Shown: positions 1-7,780 of the stretch, piece after piece
Layout: each line of letters starts with the position of its first letter
Position numbering within the stretch: position 1 is the first letter of the stretch
Assembly (NCBI GenBank): GCA_021162935.1
Contig: JAGGXR010000079.1
Location: 1 to 52,299 of the forward strand
Direction of reading: 5' to 3'
DNA from: Deltaproteobacteria bacterium
Lineage (GTDB): Bacteria > Myxococcota_A > Polyangia > HGW-17 > SLPX01
Length of the DNA stretch: 52,299 bases
Translations under genes and position numbers: made by a program
Notes under the pieces: model-generated
Told to the model about the DNA's origin: nothing
The model's database searches: none
The model's input: the letters and a program-made list of their open reading frames with translations, nothing else

Positions 1-1137
1 ATTCCCGTGGCCCTGCTGCCCACCGAAAAAGCAGAGGCCGAGTTCGTGGTGGCGCGGCTGGAGCACCTCGTGGGCGGTACCGGGTTCTTCTCCATGGACA
101 GCGGCCGCACGAGCGGCCACGCCGAAGAACAGGTCGCCAGTCTGTCAGACGTGGCCGTGCTCTTTCGATTGAACTCCCAAGTGGAGACCCTGACCGAGGC
201 CTTCGACCGCTCGGGCATTCCGTACGACGTTGCCGTTTCTGGGGCCGAACTCTCGCCTCGGGCCGACCTGGTGGTGGCTACGCTCCGTCTCGCCACCGAG
301 CCTTCGAGCCACCTCTTTCGCTACGAGGCGTTTCGCGCCGCCGATCGGGTGGCCGGCACCCAGGATGCCGTTGGATCGTTGGCCACGAATCAGGGACGAC
401 GAGCAACCGACGACGCACGACAACCCAAACCAATCGCCACGGAATTGACCCAAGCGGCCACGGCATCAGCCGCGACCACCGGCCCATCGAAGCGGACGAG
501 ACGGACGAGTCGCAAAAAACTCGTTGCCGCTGCCCGCGGCGGCCGACTCAAGCCGGCCTTTTCGCTGGTTCGGTCCGTGGCGCGAACCCTCGCACGGGAG
601 GTCCGCGCCCAGGCTTCCGATCCCGAAGCATCCTCCGTCCTGGTGGTGCGCTGCGCAGAACTCCTCTGGCCGGACCGTCCTCAAGGTCTCGACCTGCGCG
701 GCCCCGTGCTCGCCGAACTTTCCCCGATGACCCGAGATCTCGACCTGAATGGATTCCTCCATCGGGTCTGCCTCCTCGGGCCCCAGGACGGCTGGCATCC
801 CAACGCGGAACGGGTCCATTTGATGACGTTCCACGCCGCCAAGGGCCTCGAATTCCCCGTGGTCTTCCTCGTGGGCCTCAACGAAGGCATCGTACCCCTC
901 GTGCGCCAGGGCACGAGTGACCTGGCCGAGGAACGTAGGCTTCTGTACGTGGCCATGACCCGCGCATCGCGGCATCTCATCCTGAGCGGCGCAAAAAAGC
1001 GGCGGATCCAAGGCAGAATACAGCCGGTTCGTCTCTCGCCGCTCCTGTCGGAATTCGAGTCGCTGGCCGAATCGGAGGCCAACGCACTCCCCAAAAGGCG
1101 CAACCGCCCACGCGCCGACCAGCTCACCCTATTTTAA
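1..1137 (+). CDS. UvrD/PcrA-type superfamily 1 DNA helicase, C-terminal part (5' end outside window)
   Basis: The frame is open at the left edge and ends at TAA 1135-1137, giving the last 378 residues. Motif V (TFHAAKGLEF, about residue 277) and motif VI (LLYVAMTRA, about residue 314) are those of UvrD/PcrA/Rep helicases, which unwind DNA 3'-5' using ATP in repair and replication restart. The Walker A part lies upstream and is not visible. Between these motifs and the N-terminal part is a basic, low-complexity insert (about residues 120-180) unlike the compact domain 2B of UvrD. The protein ends in a short Lys/Arg-rich tail with a final LTLF, where PcrA-type helicases often carry interaction motifs. 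It could also be an AddA-like or Rep-like member. Family is sure; exact type is not. Confidence 0.85.
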   Translation: MPVALLPTEKAEAEFVVARLEHLVGGTGFFSMDSGRTSGHAEEQVASLSDVAVLFRLNSQVETLTEAFDRSGIPYDVAVSGAELSPRADLVVATLRLATEPSSHLFRYEAFRAADRVAGTQDAVGSLATNQGRRATDDARQPKPIATELTQAATASAATTGPSKRTRRTSRKKLVAAARGGRLKPAFSLVRSVARTLAREVRAQASDPEASSVLVVRCAELLWPDRPQGLDLRGPVLAELSPMTRDLDLNGFLHRVCLLGPQDGWHPNAERVHLMTFHAAKGLEFPVVFLVGLNEGIVPLVRQGTSDLAEERRLLYVAMTRASRHLILSGAKKRRIQGRIQPVRLSPLLSEFESLAESEANALPKRRNRPRADQLTLF

Positions 1138-1154
1138 TGAACACAATATCAAAA

Positions 1155-1208
1155 GTTGTGCACAACAAAAAAAAGGTGTGGTAAAGTTGCGCTGTACTGA
1201 CATCAGTA
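1155..1208. promoter_or_regulatory. Two dyads upstream of the VWA lipoprotein gene
   Basis: A perfect 12-bp palindrome GTTGTGCACAAC lies at 1155-1166, and a second dyad, TACTGA-CA-TCAGTA, at 1195-1208. Both are in the 123-bp gap between the helicase stop and the lipoprotein start. They are typical in size for repressor or activator operators. No bound regulator can be named. Confidence 0.35.
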
Positions 1209-1214
1209 GACTTA

Positions 1215-1241
1215 TGGTTCGCATATCGAACCAGTTTTGTT
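1215..1241 (+). terminator. Weak hairpin with T-rich tail (terminator or attenuator)
   Basis: Arms TGGTTCG (1215-1221) and CGAACCA (1227-1233) enclose a 5-nt loop and are followed by GTTTTGTT. This resembles a short intrinsic terminator for the helicase transcript, or an attenuator in the leader of the next gene. The 7-bp stem is weak. Confidence 0.35.
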
Positions 1242-1260
1242 CTGCGTGGAGGGAGTCATC

Positions 1261-3453
1261 ATGAAAGACGTAAGATACCTGGCCCGATGGGGCGTGGTCT
1301 GCATCGTGCTCTGGGGCCTTGCTGGCCTGTTTGGGGCCTGTGGCCCGGTTGGGGGCCAGAACACGGGCGACAACAACAACAACGTTTTGAACCAACTCGA
1401 CGGCGATGTGACGAATCCCGAATGTGAGGCCTATGCCGACGACGACGGCGACGGGATCTTCAACATCGACGAGGGCTGTTTCTACGATCGGGACTCGGAC
1501 AACGACGGAATGCCCGACTATCGCGACATGGATTCGGACAATGACGGTGTTTACGACGCGGTGGAAGCAGGCGACCGGGATCCCCAAACCGCACCCAACG
1601 ACTCGGACGGCGATGGCATCCCGGATTACCTGGACAAGGACAGCGACAACGACGGCGTGTTCGACGGGGACGAGGACCGCAACGGTGACGGCTACCTGGG
1701 CTCGTGCAACGTCACCTGTTCCGGCCAGGGCGACTGTCAGGCAGGGCAATACTGCTCGCCCGATCGGAGCGTGTGCGTGGACGAAACCTGTCTGGGTGGC
1801 GAGACGGATCCACGCAACGCGGATACGGACGGCGACGGTATCCCCGACGGCCAAGAGGGGAGCTTCATCTGCAACCCGAGCAGCGAAGACAACCCCAACG
1901 GTCGCAAACCGGTCCAGTTCTTCATCCATCCGACGGTGGACTATCAGATCGGAACCGAAAAGAGCGCGGTCGTGTTCAACGCGGGCCCCAGCAGCCCAGT
2001 GCAGAATGAATCGGCCATCACGTTCGACATGACCGATCCGGAGCATTCCATGGCGGGCTTCGTGGTCAGTCGTGCACCGGGCGGCGCGGACCTGGAGTCC
2101 GAAGTCCAGGCGGTGATCCAGGAAATCGGAAGCGGTGTCGGCAGCGTCACCACCCTGGCTCAGGGGAACTCCATCACGAGCCCCGACGCGTATCCCACCG
2201 TGGTCTCGACCACCATCTCGGTGACCACCTCGAGCCGTGACATCGGCGACATCCGAAACAATGTGATCACCGCTTTGACGGGTCGGCAGGGATCGGACTT
2301 CACCTTCCCTGCCGCCATCGGCGCATCAGGCACTGATTTCGTGATCTCCTTTTCCACCCAGTGGAGGAGCGGCTACGTCATTATCATGGGCGCCGTGGTG
2401 CTGCGTCAGGATTTCAACAGCGGCGCCTTCGTGCCCATCCATCTGGACGACGCCTCCAATGGCACCGGTCTGGCCGAGAGTTCCGCCACCACGGAAATCG
2501 AATGCGAGCACTACATCGTTGAAACCATGCCCGTCGCCGACATCATCTGGGTGGTGGACGACTCTGGCTCCATGGACGACGACCAGGCGCGCGTCGCCAG
2601 CGCGGGCAGCACGTTTCTGACCCTGGCCGACAACTCTGGTCTGGACTGGCGCATGTGCGTCGTGGACATGACGAAGGACAATCCTGGCGACTGCTGCACG
2701 AACACGGACCAGACCAACGACACCTGGCTCGGACCATCCGAGCAGGACCACTTCCTCAACTGCATCCAGGATCCTGCAGGATCCAACGAAGCGGACGTAG
2801 GGTCTGAAAACGGGCTCCACCAGATGGACGACGCTATCAACCAGCACCTGCCGCGCGACTCCACGGACCCGAAAAAGATCCGCGACGAAGCCAAGCTCGT
2901 CGTGATCTTCGTGACCGACGAGGCGCCCCAGGAACTCAAGAACGACAGCAGTTGCCCCATCGACGACTTCGACAGCAGTGGTTGGAACTCGTCGTGCGAC
3001 TCGGACATCGCACCCTACGAGCAGCTCCTTCACGACAACGAAGGCGCCGTGCACGGCATCCTCGTGCCCGGCAGCACACCGGACTGCTCCAGCCAGGGTC
3101 AGTGGGGCCGAGGCTACGAGGACATGATCACCGCCATGGGCGGCCAGGTCGGCTCCATCTGTCAGAACGACCTCACCGCCACGCTCACGATCATCATCGG
3201 AGACATCGTGGGCTCCGCCTCTCCCGTCGTCCTCCAACATACCCCCATCAGCGTGAGCATTGCGGTCGCCAAGGAAATGAAAGAGGCCAACGGGTCTCAC
3301 TATGAAGCACTTCCCAGGAGTCGGGCCGGCGGATTCGACTACCGGTCCTCGTCCAACTCAATCGTGTTCATCGGCCAAGACTTCAAAGACCCGCCCTACG
3401 AGGTCGTCGTGTCCTACCAGCGGTGGGTCTCGGGACAGCAGCCGCCTGATTGA
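1261..3453 (+). CDS. Lipoprotein with thrombospondin type 3 repeats and a von Willebrand factor A domain
   Basis: The start ATG 1261 has the ribosome site GGAGGG 7 bases upstream; a TTG 24 bases earlier is unlikely. The product is 730 residues. An N-terminal signal ends in the lipobox LFGAC, so it is predicted to be lipidated, with Gly at +2. [10 protein letters not shown] linker follows. Calcium-binding Asp-rich repeats of the type DSDNDGVYD and [12 protein letters not shown] occupy about residues 60-145, interrupted by a small Cys-rich knot. A VWA domain starts near residue 426 and has the metal-binding MIDAS sequence DDSGSMDDD, so it probably binds ligand through a divalent metal. The C-terminal region is Cys-containing and probably disulfide-bonded. 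It should sit on the outer membrane, facing outside or the periplasm. The ligand is unknown. Confidence 0.85.
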   Translation: MKDVRYLARWGVVCIVLWGLAGLFGACGPVGGQNTGDNNNNVLNQLDGDVTNPECEAYADDDGDGIFNIDEGCFYDRDSDNDGMPDYRDMDSDNDGVYDAVEAGDRDPQTAPNDSDGDGIPDYLDKDSDNDGVFDGDEDRNGDGYLGSCNVTCSGQGDCQAGQYCSPDRSVCVDETCLGGETDPRNADTDGDGIPDGQEGSFICNPSSEDNPNGRKPVQFFIHPTVDYQIGTEKSAVVFNAGPSSPVQNESAITFDMTDPEHSMAGFVVSRAPGGADLESEVQAVIQEIGSGVGSVTTLAQGNSITSPDAYPTVVSTTISVTTSSRDIGDIRNNVITALTGRQGSDFTFPAAIGASGTDFVISFSTQWRSGYVIIMGAVVLRQDFNSGAFVPIHLDDASNGTGLAESSATTEIECEHYIVETMPVADIIWVVDDSGSMDDDQARVASAGSTFLTLADNSGLDWRMCVVDMTKDNPGDCCTNTDQTNDTWLGPSEQDHFLNCIQDPAGSNEADVGSENGLHQMDDAINQHLPRDSTDPKKIRDEAKLVVIFVTDEAPQELKNDSSCPIDDFDSSGWNSSCDSDIAPYEQLLHDNEGAVHGILVPGSTPDCSSQGQWGRGYEDMITAMGGQVGSICQNDLTATLTIIIGDIVGSASPVVLQHTPISVSIAVAKEMKEANGSHYEALPRSRAGGFDYRSSSNSIVFIGQDFKDPPYEVVVSYQRWVSGQQPPD

Positions 3454-3463
3454 TCCTCTCTTC

Positions 3464-3491
3464 ATTTCGATCATTCCGGAATGATCGAAAT
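3464..3491. terminator. Perfect 28-bp palindrome between convergent genes
   Basis: Bases 3464-3491 read the same on both strands (ATTTCGATCATTCC plus its reverse complement, centred on CC|GG at 3477/3478). It starts 10 bases after the VWA lipoprotein stop and could form a 12-bp hairpin in RNA of either strand. There is no T-run, so it may be a Rho-linked or bidirectional transcript end, or a protein site. Confidence 0.5.
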
Positions 3492-3509
3492 CGTCGGAAT
3501 GGTCGGCTG

Positions 3510-3526
3510 AGGAGGCTTAGCCTCCT
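3510..3526 (-). terminator. Short hairpin at the end of the SDR gene
   Basis: AGGAGGC (3510-3516) and GCCTCCT (3520-3526) enclose a 3-nt loop. The last base of the SDR stop codon lies at 3526, so the hairpin begins at the stop. No T-run follows on the minus strand. With the palindrome at 3464-3491 it probably ends both converging transcripts. Confidence 0.4.
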
Positions 3527-4323
3527 TACCACCTTCGTTTCTTCTTGGCCGGCAGCGTCCGTTTCTTGGCCGGCAGCGTCCGTCTCATCACGCGATCGTA
3601 GATCCCATCGGGAAGCAGGCCGAGCACCTTGACCAGCGCTGCCATGGGCGCGGGAAAGGTCAACCTGCGCCGATCCCGTTCCACCGCCTTCACAATCCTA
3701 TGGGCCGCGTCATCCGCCTCCAACAAAAACGGCATCCAGAATCGGTTTTTCTTTGTCAGCGGCGTCTTGATGAAGCCGGGCTCGATGGTCGTAAACCGCA
3801 CCCCTCTGCCCGACAACTGCACCCGGAGCCCCTCCACGTAACGGTCCAGCGCCGCCTTGGACGCCGAGTAGGCCGCAAACCCAGGCAGGCCCCTGCGAGA
3901 CGCCACCGACGACGTCACCACCACGTGCCCGCCTCGTTCCACCATGGCAGGCAGAAACGCTTCGAGCACGTGCACCGCCCCCAAAAAGTTCACCTCCATC
4001 ACGTGCCGCACCAAACTCGCATCGACCCGGGACCCGGTCAGTAACTGCCCCACCCCCGCGTTGATGAACAGCACGTCGGGGGCCCCCATCCGCGCAGCAA
4101 ACCGCTCCGCAGCCGCCTTCACCTGGTCTCGGTCCGTCACGTCAGCGGTCAAAACCACCGCCTGCGCACGCAACGTCCCAGCCAACTCCTCGAGCCGATC
4201 CGTCCTGCGGGCAAGCAGGCCCAATCCAGCCACCCCTCGCCCATCGACCGCCTTGGCCAACGCCTCGCCGATTCCGCTCGACGCGCCCGTGATCACCACG
4301 GTCTTCGCTGCAAAATCCGTCAT
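3526..4323 (-). CDS. Short-chain dehydrogenase/reductase (classical SDR)
   Basis: The 265-residue protein has the NAD(P)-binding motif TGASSGIG at residues 12-19, the NAG motif near 88-90, catalytic Ser at 138-139 and the active-site YSASK at 152-156, so it should be an active oxidoreductase. LLARR after strand 2 has basic residues that favour NADP. The substrate cannot be told; similar proteins act on 3-oxoacyl groups, steroids or sugars. The C-terminus is Lys/Arg-rich and carries a duplicated TLPAKK peptide, encoded by an exact 21-bp tandem repeat at 3542-3583. The gene faces the VWA lipoprotein gene and lies downstream of a long purine-rich leader. Confidence 0.9.
   Translation of the reverse strand: MTDFAAKTVVITGASSGIGEALAKAVDGRGVAGLGLLARRTDRLEELAGTLRAQAVVLTADVTDRDQVKAAAERFAARMGAPDVLFINAGVGQLLTGSRVDASLVRHVMEVNFLGAVHVLEAFLPAMVERGGHVVVTSSVASRRGLPGFAAYSASKAALDRYVEGLRVQLSGRGVRFTTIEPGFIKTPLTKKNRFWMPFLLEADDAAHRIVKAVERDRRRLTFPAPMAALVKVLGLLPDGIYDRVMRRTLPAKKRTLPAKKKRRW
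3542..3583 (-). repeat. Exact 21-bp tandem duplication in the SDR 3' end
   Basis: Two identical 21-bp units (3542-3562 and 3563-3583) encode the repeated TLPAKK(R/K) tail of the SDR. The copies are identical and in frame, which suggests a recent slippage duplication. Confidence 0.8.
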
Positions 4324-4699
4324 CGTTCTCTTCCCTCTTGCTCCTTACTCGCCGCCTTTCCCCGCTTCCCAGCCTCGTTCCCTGACTTTCAGTTGCTCGC
4401 TTTCACTTCCTTGCTTTCGCTGCCTTGCTTTCCGTGCCTTCGCTGCCCACCGGTTTCGCTTGCTTGCTTCGTCTGGCAAGCACCATACTCATCCTTGCGT
4501 GCTCCACCAAAGAGTATTCGGTGCCGACACCTTCCGCACCAATGACTCGCCACGACGATCTCAGCGATCTGCAGCAGGCGGACCGAATCACCGGCAAGGC
4601 CTCCCTGCAACCCAGGGACGACATGAGCGTCTGCTCGTGCGACCGCACCACATGGGGGACACAGGCTGACCGTCCACGAGGGTCCGAGCCGACAGATGG
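4324..4699. other. 376-bp gap; purine-rich leader of the SDR gene
   Basis: No convincing gene. The 150 bases upstream of the SDR start are strongly purine-rich on the minus strand, with repeated GAAAGCAAGG-like words, giving several Shine-Dalgarno-like runs. Short open frames on both strands have low-complexity translations and no ribosome site, so I do not call them. The part near 4700 may be the 3' untranslated end of the zinc-ribbon gene. Confidence 0.5.
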
Positions 4700-6100
4700 C
4701 TACTTAGCAGCGTACCGCACGTACCAGACCTGCGCGGTCTTGACCGGATGGAGGCGCTTCCAGACAGGGTCTGGCAGGTACACCTCCACCTGGCAGTAGG
4801 GACACTTGGTGATGCGTTCGGTCTCGTCCGTGATGGAAAGGGCGCCGCCGCATTGCGGGCAGGTCATGGCGATGGGAGCCGAGGCGGCCTCGTCCAGCTT
4901 CACCGGCTTGCCCGCCTGCTTGCCCTGCTCTCGCTCCGCGCAATAGATCTGCTCCACCCGAGGTATCTGCTTCTTGAGCCACTCGGGAGCCGGGAAGGTC
5001 GAATTCTCTTTGCCGCATGCAGGACAGACGACCTGACGGTCCGATCCCACCGAAATCCGATCCACGGGCAGTTCCTTGCCGCAGTGGACGCACTTGGGCA
5101 AAGACACCTCCCATCTGAAATCGGTGGCCATGTTTCGATTGTATCCGCCCTTTCCCTGAACGTAGTCCTTTTCCGGGGCTTCGAGGAGATCCCAATACCC
5201 TTCGAGCACGCTCATCTCGGCCTGGCACGACGGACAGGTGAAGTCCAACAGAGGACCATTGACCGGCACGCCACTGTGACAGTCCCCGCAGGTGGTGATC
5301 ACCTTCACGGCCACATACCGAGGTCCATCTTGCGAGGGTGGCTCCTCGGCCACGAACGAGGGGTCGATGGCCGTTTCAATGGTTCCGGCCAGCTTGCTCA
5401 CGTCATCAAGAAACGATTCGAACCGATCCGCGGGCTGGGATGCCGTGACGAACAGACGCTCGTGAACCTTGACCTCCAGGCTGTCCTTGATGGCCAAAGA
5501 TTTGAGATCGTGGCCCCACTTCTCGACGAACTGCCCCACGTCATCGAGACGGTCACCGCTCGCAGCAAGTCGCTGGGCCACGTGGGAGTTCGCCTGGCGC
5601 GTCTTGAAGAACCTGTCGAAATGCGCGTTTCCAGAATCGAAGGGCCGCAGGCCCTTTTCCGACGGATGCGCCTTTCCATGATCCAAAAAGATCTTCACTT
5701 TTGGGTCGGTCTCGTGCTTGTCCCAAAAAAGTTGCATCTCAACGACCAGGATCGACTCGTCGATGGCGAACTTGTCCGTTGCCACCTTGCAGAAGTGGGA
5801 TCCCTGGTACCCGAAGAATCCTTTCTCTTGATAGAGTTCGGCCATGGCCGCATCGTCTGCCGGATCCAACTCGTCATCGTCCTCGACGTCATCCGCATCA
5901 AAAGCCCACAGGGGCACAGCCCCAGACCCGAGTGCCCAGTGCTTCCCACGCAGGTGCCGCACAATCGCCGCCTCCACCAGCCGCCTCTTTGCCGCGCCGC
6001 CCCCTGACTGCCACCAACGTTTGATCCAAGGAAACAGCAGCACGATGGTGACGAACAGGACGATGACGATTGGCCCTATATTGTCCAAAATCCAATCCAT
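4700..6100 (-). CDS. Membrane-anchored protein with three zinc ribbons, unknown function
   Basis: The start ATG 6100 follows AGAAAGGAC and immediately precedes one hydrophobic segment (about residues 9-24), so I prefer it to an upstream start at 6247. The product is 466 residues: an N-terminal membrane anchor, an acidic stretch (DDVEDDDELDP), a roughly 200-residue middle region of unknown fold, then three CxxC...CxxC pairs near residues 270-292, 336-360 and 411-432 (CGDC/CPSC, CVHC/CPAC, CPQC/CPYC). Each looks like a zinc ribbon. Such ribbons bind nucleic acid or mediate protein contacts, and with one membrane anchor the bulk should be cytoplasmic. I do not recognise the family. Neighbours on the same strand (SDR, GT-B-like protein) give no clear job. 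Confidence 0.8.
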   Translation of the reverse strand: MDWILDNIGPIVIVLFVTIVLLFPWIKRWWQSGGGAAKRRLVEAAIVRHLRGKHWALGSGAVPLWAFDADDVEDDDELDPADDAAMAELYQEKGFFGYQGSHFCKVATDKFAIDESILVVEMQLFWDKHETDPKVKIFLDHGKAHPSEKGLRPFDSGNAHFDRFFKTRQANSHVAQRLAASGDRLDDVGQFVEKWGHDLKSLAIKDSLEVKVHERLFVTASQPADRFESFLDDVSKLAGTIETAIDPSFVAEEPPSQDGPRYVAVKVITTCGDCHSGVPVNGPLLDFTCPSCQAEMSVLEGYWDLLEAPEKDYVQGKGGYNRNMATDFRWEVSLPKCVHCGKELPVDRISVGSDRQVVCPACGKENSTFPAPEWLKKQIPRVEQIYCAEREQGKQAGKPVKLDEAASAPIAMTCPQCGGALSITDETERITKCPYCQVEVYLPDPVWKRLHPVKTAQVWYVRYAAK

Positions 6101-6121
6101 GTCCTTTCTCCCATGCCCTTT

Positions 6122-6163
6122 CTCTGCCCGGCCCTCCGGGGGTACCTCTACCCGACCCTCCGG
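6122..6163 (-). repeat. Imperfect 18-bp direct repeat upstream of the zinc-ribbon gene
   Basis: 6122-6139 and 6146-6163 differ at two bases. They lie in the 257-bp gap between the GT-B-like gene and the zinc-ribbon start, just upstream of its ribosome site. Function unknown. Confidence 0.6.
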
Positions 6164-6357
6164 ACTGCAAAACGGAGTATCCCTGATCTCGATGCGCCAC
6201 CGCGACCAAGGCGGGTCGAGCAGGGCCCACAACGCCTTGCATCGCAAGCCGAAACGACCAGCCCATCAATCGATCCCGTAGTCTTTGGCCGACAGTACCA
6301 TACCCAGACAGGGAAATCATCACCGACGATGGCAGCCGTCCCAGCGCTGCGCGATTC

Positions 6358-7644
6358 CTACCACTGGTCAGGCGGAAGGGCGGCGAGTCTCGCCAACGCC
6401 ATAGCCATGTACGTGGCGGCCTTGGTGCTGCGGTGCGCGGCGGCAAGCGGGGCAAGGCGATCCAGGCGATCGAAGACCTGGAGCAGGGTCGAGGTGAGGT
6501 CGTGCAGGTCGCCGACGGCGAGGCCCGAACGGCGGGCCACCTCGTGACCGATGCGCGATTCCAATTCCGAATGGCTGGGCAAGGTGACCACGAACTGGGC
6601 CAAACCGAGGCCCCGCATGACGAGGTGGTCCAAGGGCGTGCAGAGAAGTGCGTCGGCCGATGCCCACAAAAGATGCGCCATGTCCGTCTTGCCGAACAGA
6701 ACATGCGGCCAGGATCGCGTTTCGAGGGCTCGTTCCAAGGCAAGATTCGTGTCCAGGTCCAAGGCTGTATCGATGAGGAGTTGGAATGGCGGGTTCTTCG
6801 ACGCATTCTTCGCTTCGACGAAAAGGGCGTCCATGCGGCCGATCAACCCAACGGCCTCGTCGGGCCGCAACCTTTCGGTGACCAGGAGCAGGGCCGGCAG
6901 GTTCGGATCCAGGCCGCAGGACTGTCTCGATTCGGCCCGGTCCAACGAAGCGGCGAGGGCAAAACCTCCGCAGGTTGCGGCGCCGATGGGCACGATCCGA
7001 TCAGCGGGAATGCCGGCTTCGGCCATGTCCATGGCCTGGAGCATGTCCGTGGCCAGGTACAGGTCGAAAACGCTGTCCGAAAGGCTGTGGTTCGTGCCGA
7101 AATCGCCGTGGCTCGAGCCTGCCTGGCGATCCGCGCCAGCAACGCCAGCCACGACAACAGCGCCGTGCCGAAAGAGTGGGTAGCGCTCCCAGGCCAGGCT
7201 GGTGACGATAGCCGCAGTGCGTCGCACCAAAGGACCAAACGCCGCAGGGCCAACGATCGCCGCATCGCCTATCGTCGAGTCGTGTGACCGGGGATCCGTC
7301 GGGGACGAGTCCGTGGTCGTCAGGGCGGCCAGGATCCGAGCGGCTCCCGGGTCACAGGCAGCGACCACCACGGCGCCTGACAAGGCATCTTCGATCCGTT
7401 CCCGCTCGTGGCCCCTGAGGCCGGACTGGCCCGAGACCACGCGATACGTGGCGGTGCGGCCCAGCAGGGCATCCAGGTCCACGAGCGTGGTCGCACGCGA
7501 GCCAACCTGGGCGAGTTCACCTTGGACACTCCGGGCGACCCCACGCTGGCCGAAGCCGAATCCGGTGATGAGGAGGGCGATGGTCTCATGGTTGCTCGAG
7601 TTCGATGGTGTATTCGATGGCGTGTTCGATGGCGTGTTCGTCAT
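6358..7644 (-). CDS. GT-B-like protein, possibly related to MurG/MGDG-synthase glycosyltransferases
   Basis: The 428-residue protein begins with a TPSN tandem (12-bp repeats), then a GFGFGQRGVARSVQGEL segment placed like the N-terminal glycine-rich loop of MGDG synthases. A second half follows with a strand-loop LLLVTERLRPDE and the segment TDMAHLLWASADALLCTPL, which resembles the C-terminal sugar-nucleotide domain of the same families (a 'DDM...ADLVVTKPGG' pattern). The usual PGG/E donor motif is degenerate, so the activity is uncertain. No signal peptide. Start ATG 7644 has no Shine-Dalgarno sequence; it lies in a 14-bp repeat array that forms a start/stop ladder from the upstream dehydrogenase gene, so translation probably depends on reinitiation. 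The family assignment is by eye and tentative. Confidence 0.6.
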   Translation of the reverse strand: MTNTPSNTPSNTPSNSSNHETIALLITGFGFGQRGVARSVQGELAQVGSRATTLVDLDALLGRTATYRVVSGQSGLRGHERERIEDALSGAVVVAACDPGAARILAALTTTDSSPTDPRSHDSTIGDAAIVGPAAFGPLVRRTAAIVTSLAWERYPLFRHGAVVVAGVAGADRQAGSSHGDFGTNHSLSDSVFDLYLATDMLQAMDMAEAGIPADRIVPIGAATCGGFALAASLDRAESRQSCGLDPNLPALLLVTERLRPDEAVGLIGRMDALFVEAKNASKNPPFQLLIDTALDLDTNLALERALETRSWPHVLFGKTDMAHLLWASADALLCTPLDHLVMRGLGLAQFVVTLPSHSELESRIGHEVARRSGLAVGDLHDLTSTLLQVFDRLDRLAPLAAAHRSTKAATYMAMALARLAALPPDQW

Positions 7645-7706
7645 TGCGTGTTCGTCATTGCGTGTTCGTCACTGCGTGTTCGTCACTGCGTGTTCGTCAC
7701 TGCGCT
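7601..7706 (-). repeat. Compound tandem array: three 12-bp units then five 14-bp units
   Basis: 7601-7636 holds three 12-bp units (TTCGATGGYGTG type), in frame, encoding TPSN repeats. 7637-7706 holds five 14-bp units (TTCGTCAYTGCGTG type). On the minus strand every 14-bp unit carries ATGACG or GTGACG, at 7644, 7658, 7672, 7686 and 7700. Because 14 is not a multiple of 3, each start reads five codons and stops at the TGA overlapping the next unit's start. The last ATG (7644) opens the GT-B-like gene. Confidence 0.9.
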
Positions 7707-7780
7707 TTGGTCGATGGCGTTCTCGTGCTGACCCGTTCATCGATTCGACTCTCGAATGGAGTCTTGGTCGTCATGCTCAT
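7697..7780 (-). CDS. Possible 27-residue leader peptide between the dehydrogenase and GT-B-like genes
   Basis: The ATG at 7780-7778 overlaps the dehydrogenase stop TGA (7779-7777) as ATGA, and the frame ends at TGA 7699-7697, which overlaps a GTG in the first repeat unit met (7700-7698). The peptide is Thr/Ser/Arg-rich with no recognisable domain. It is the first step of a start/stop ladder that continues as five-codon frames at 7700-7683, 7686-7669, 7672-7655 and 7658-7641. Whether it is translated is unknown; the precise overlaps are the only evidence. Confidence 0.35.
   Translation of the reverse strand: MSMTTKTPFESRIDERVSTRTPSTKAQ

Noticed and set aside
4403-4651. Short minus-strand frame in the SDR leader
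   Set aside because: Low complexity and no supported start; the translation mirrors the purine-rich repeats.
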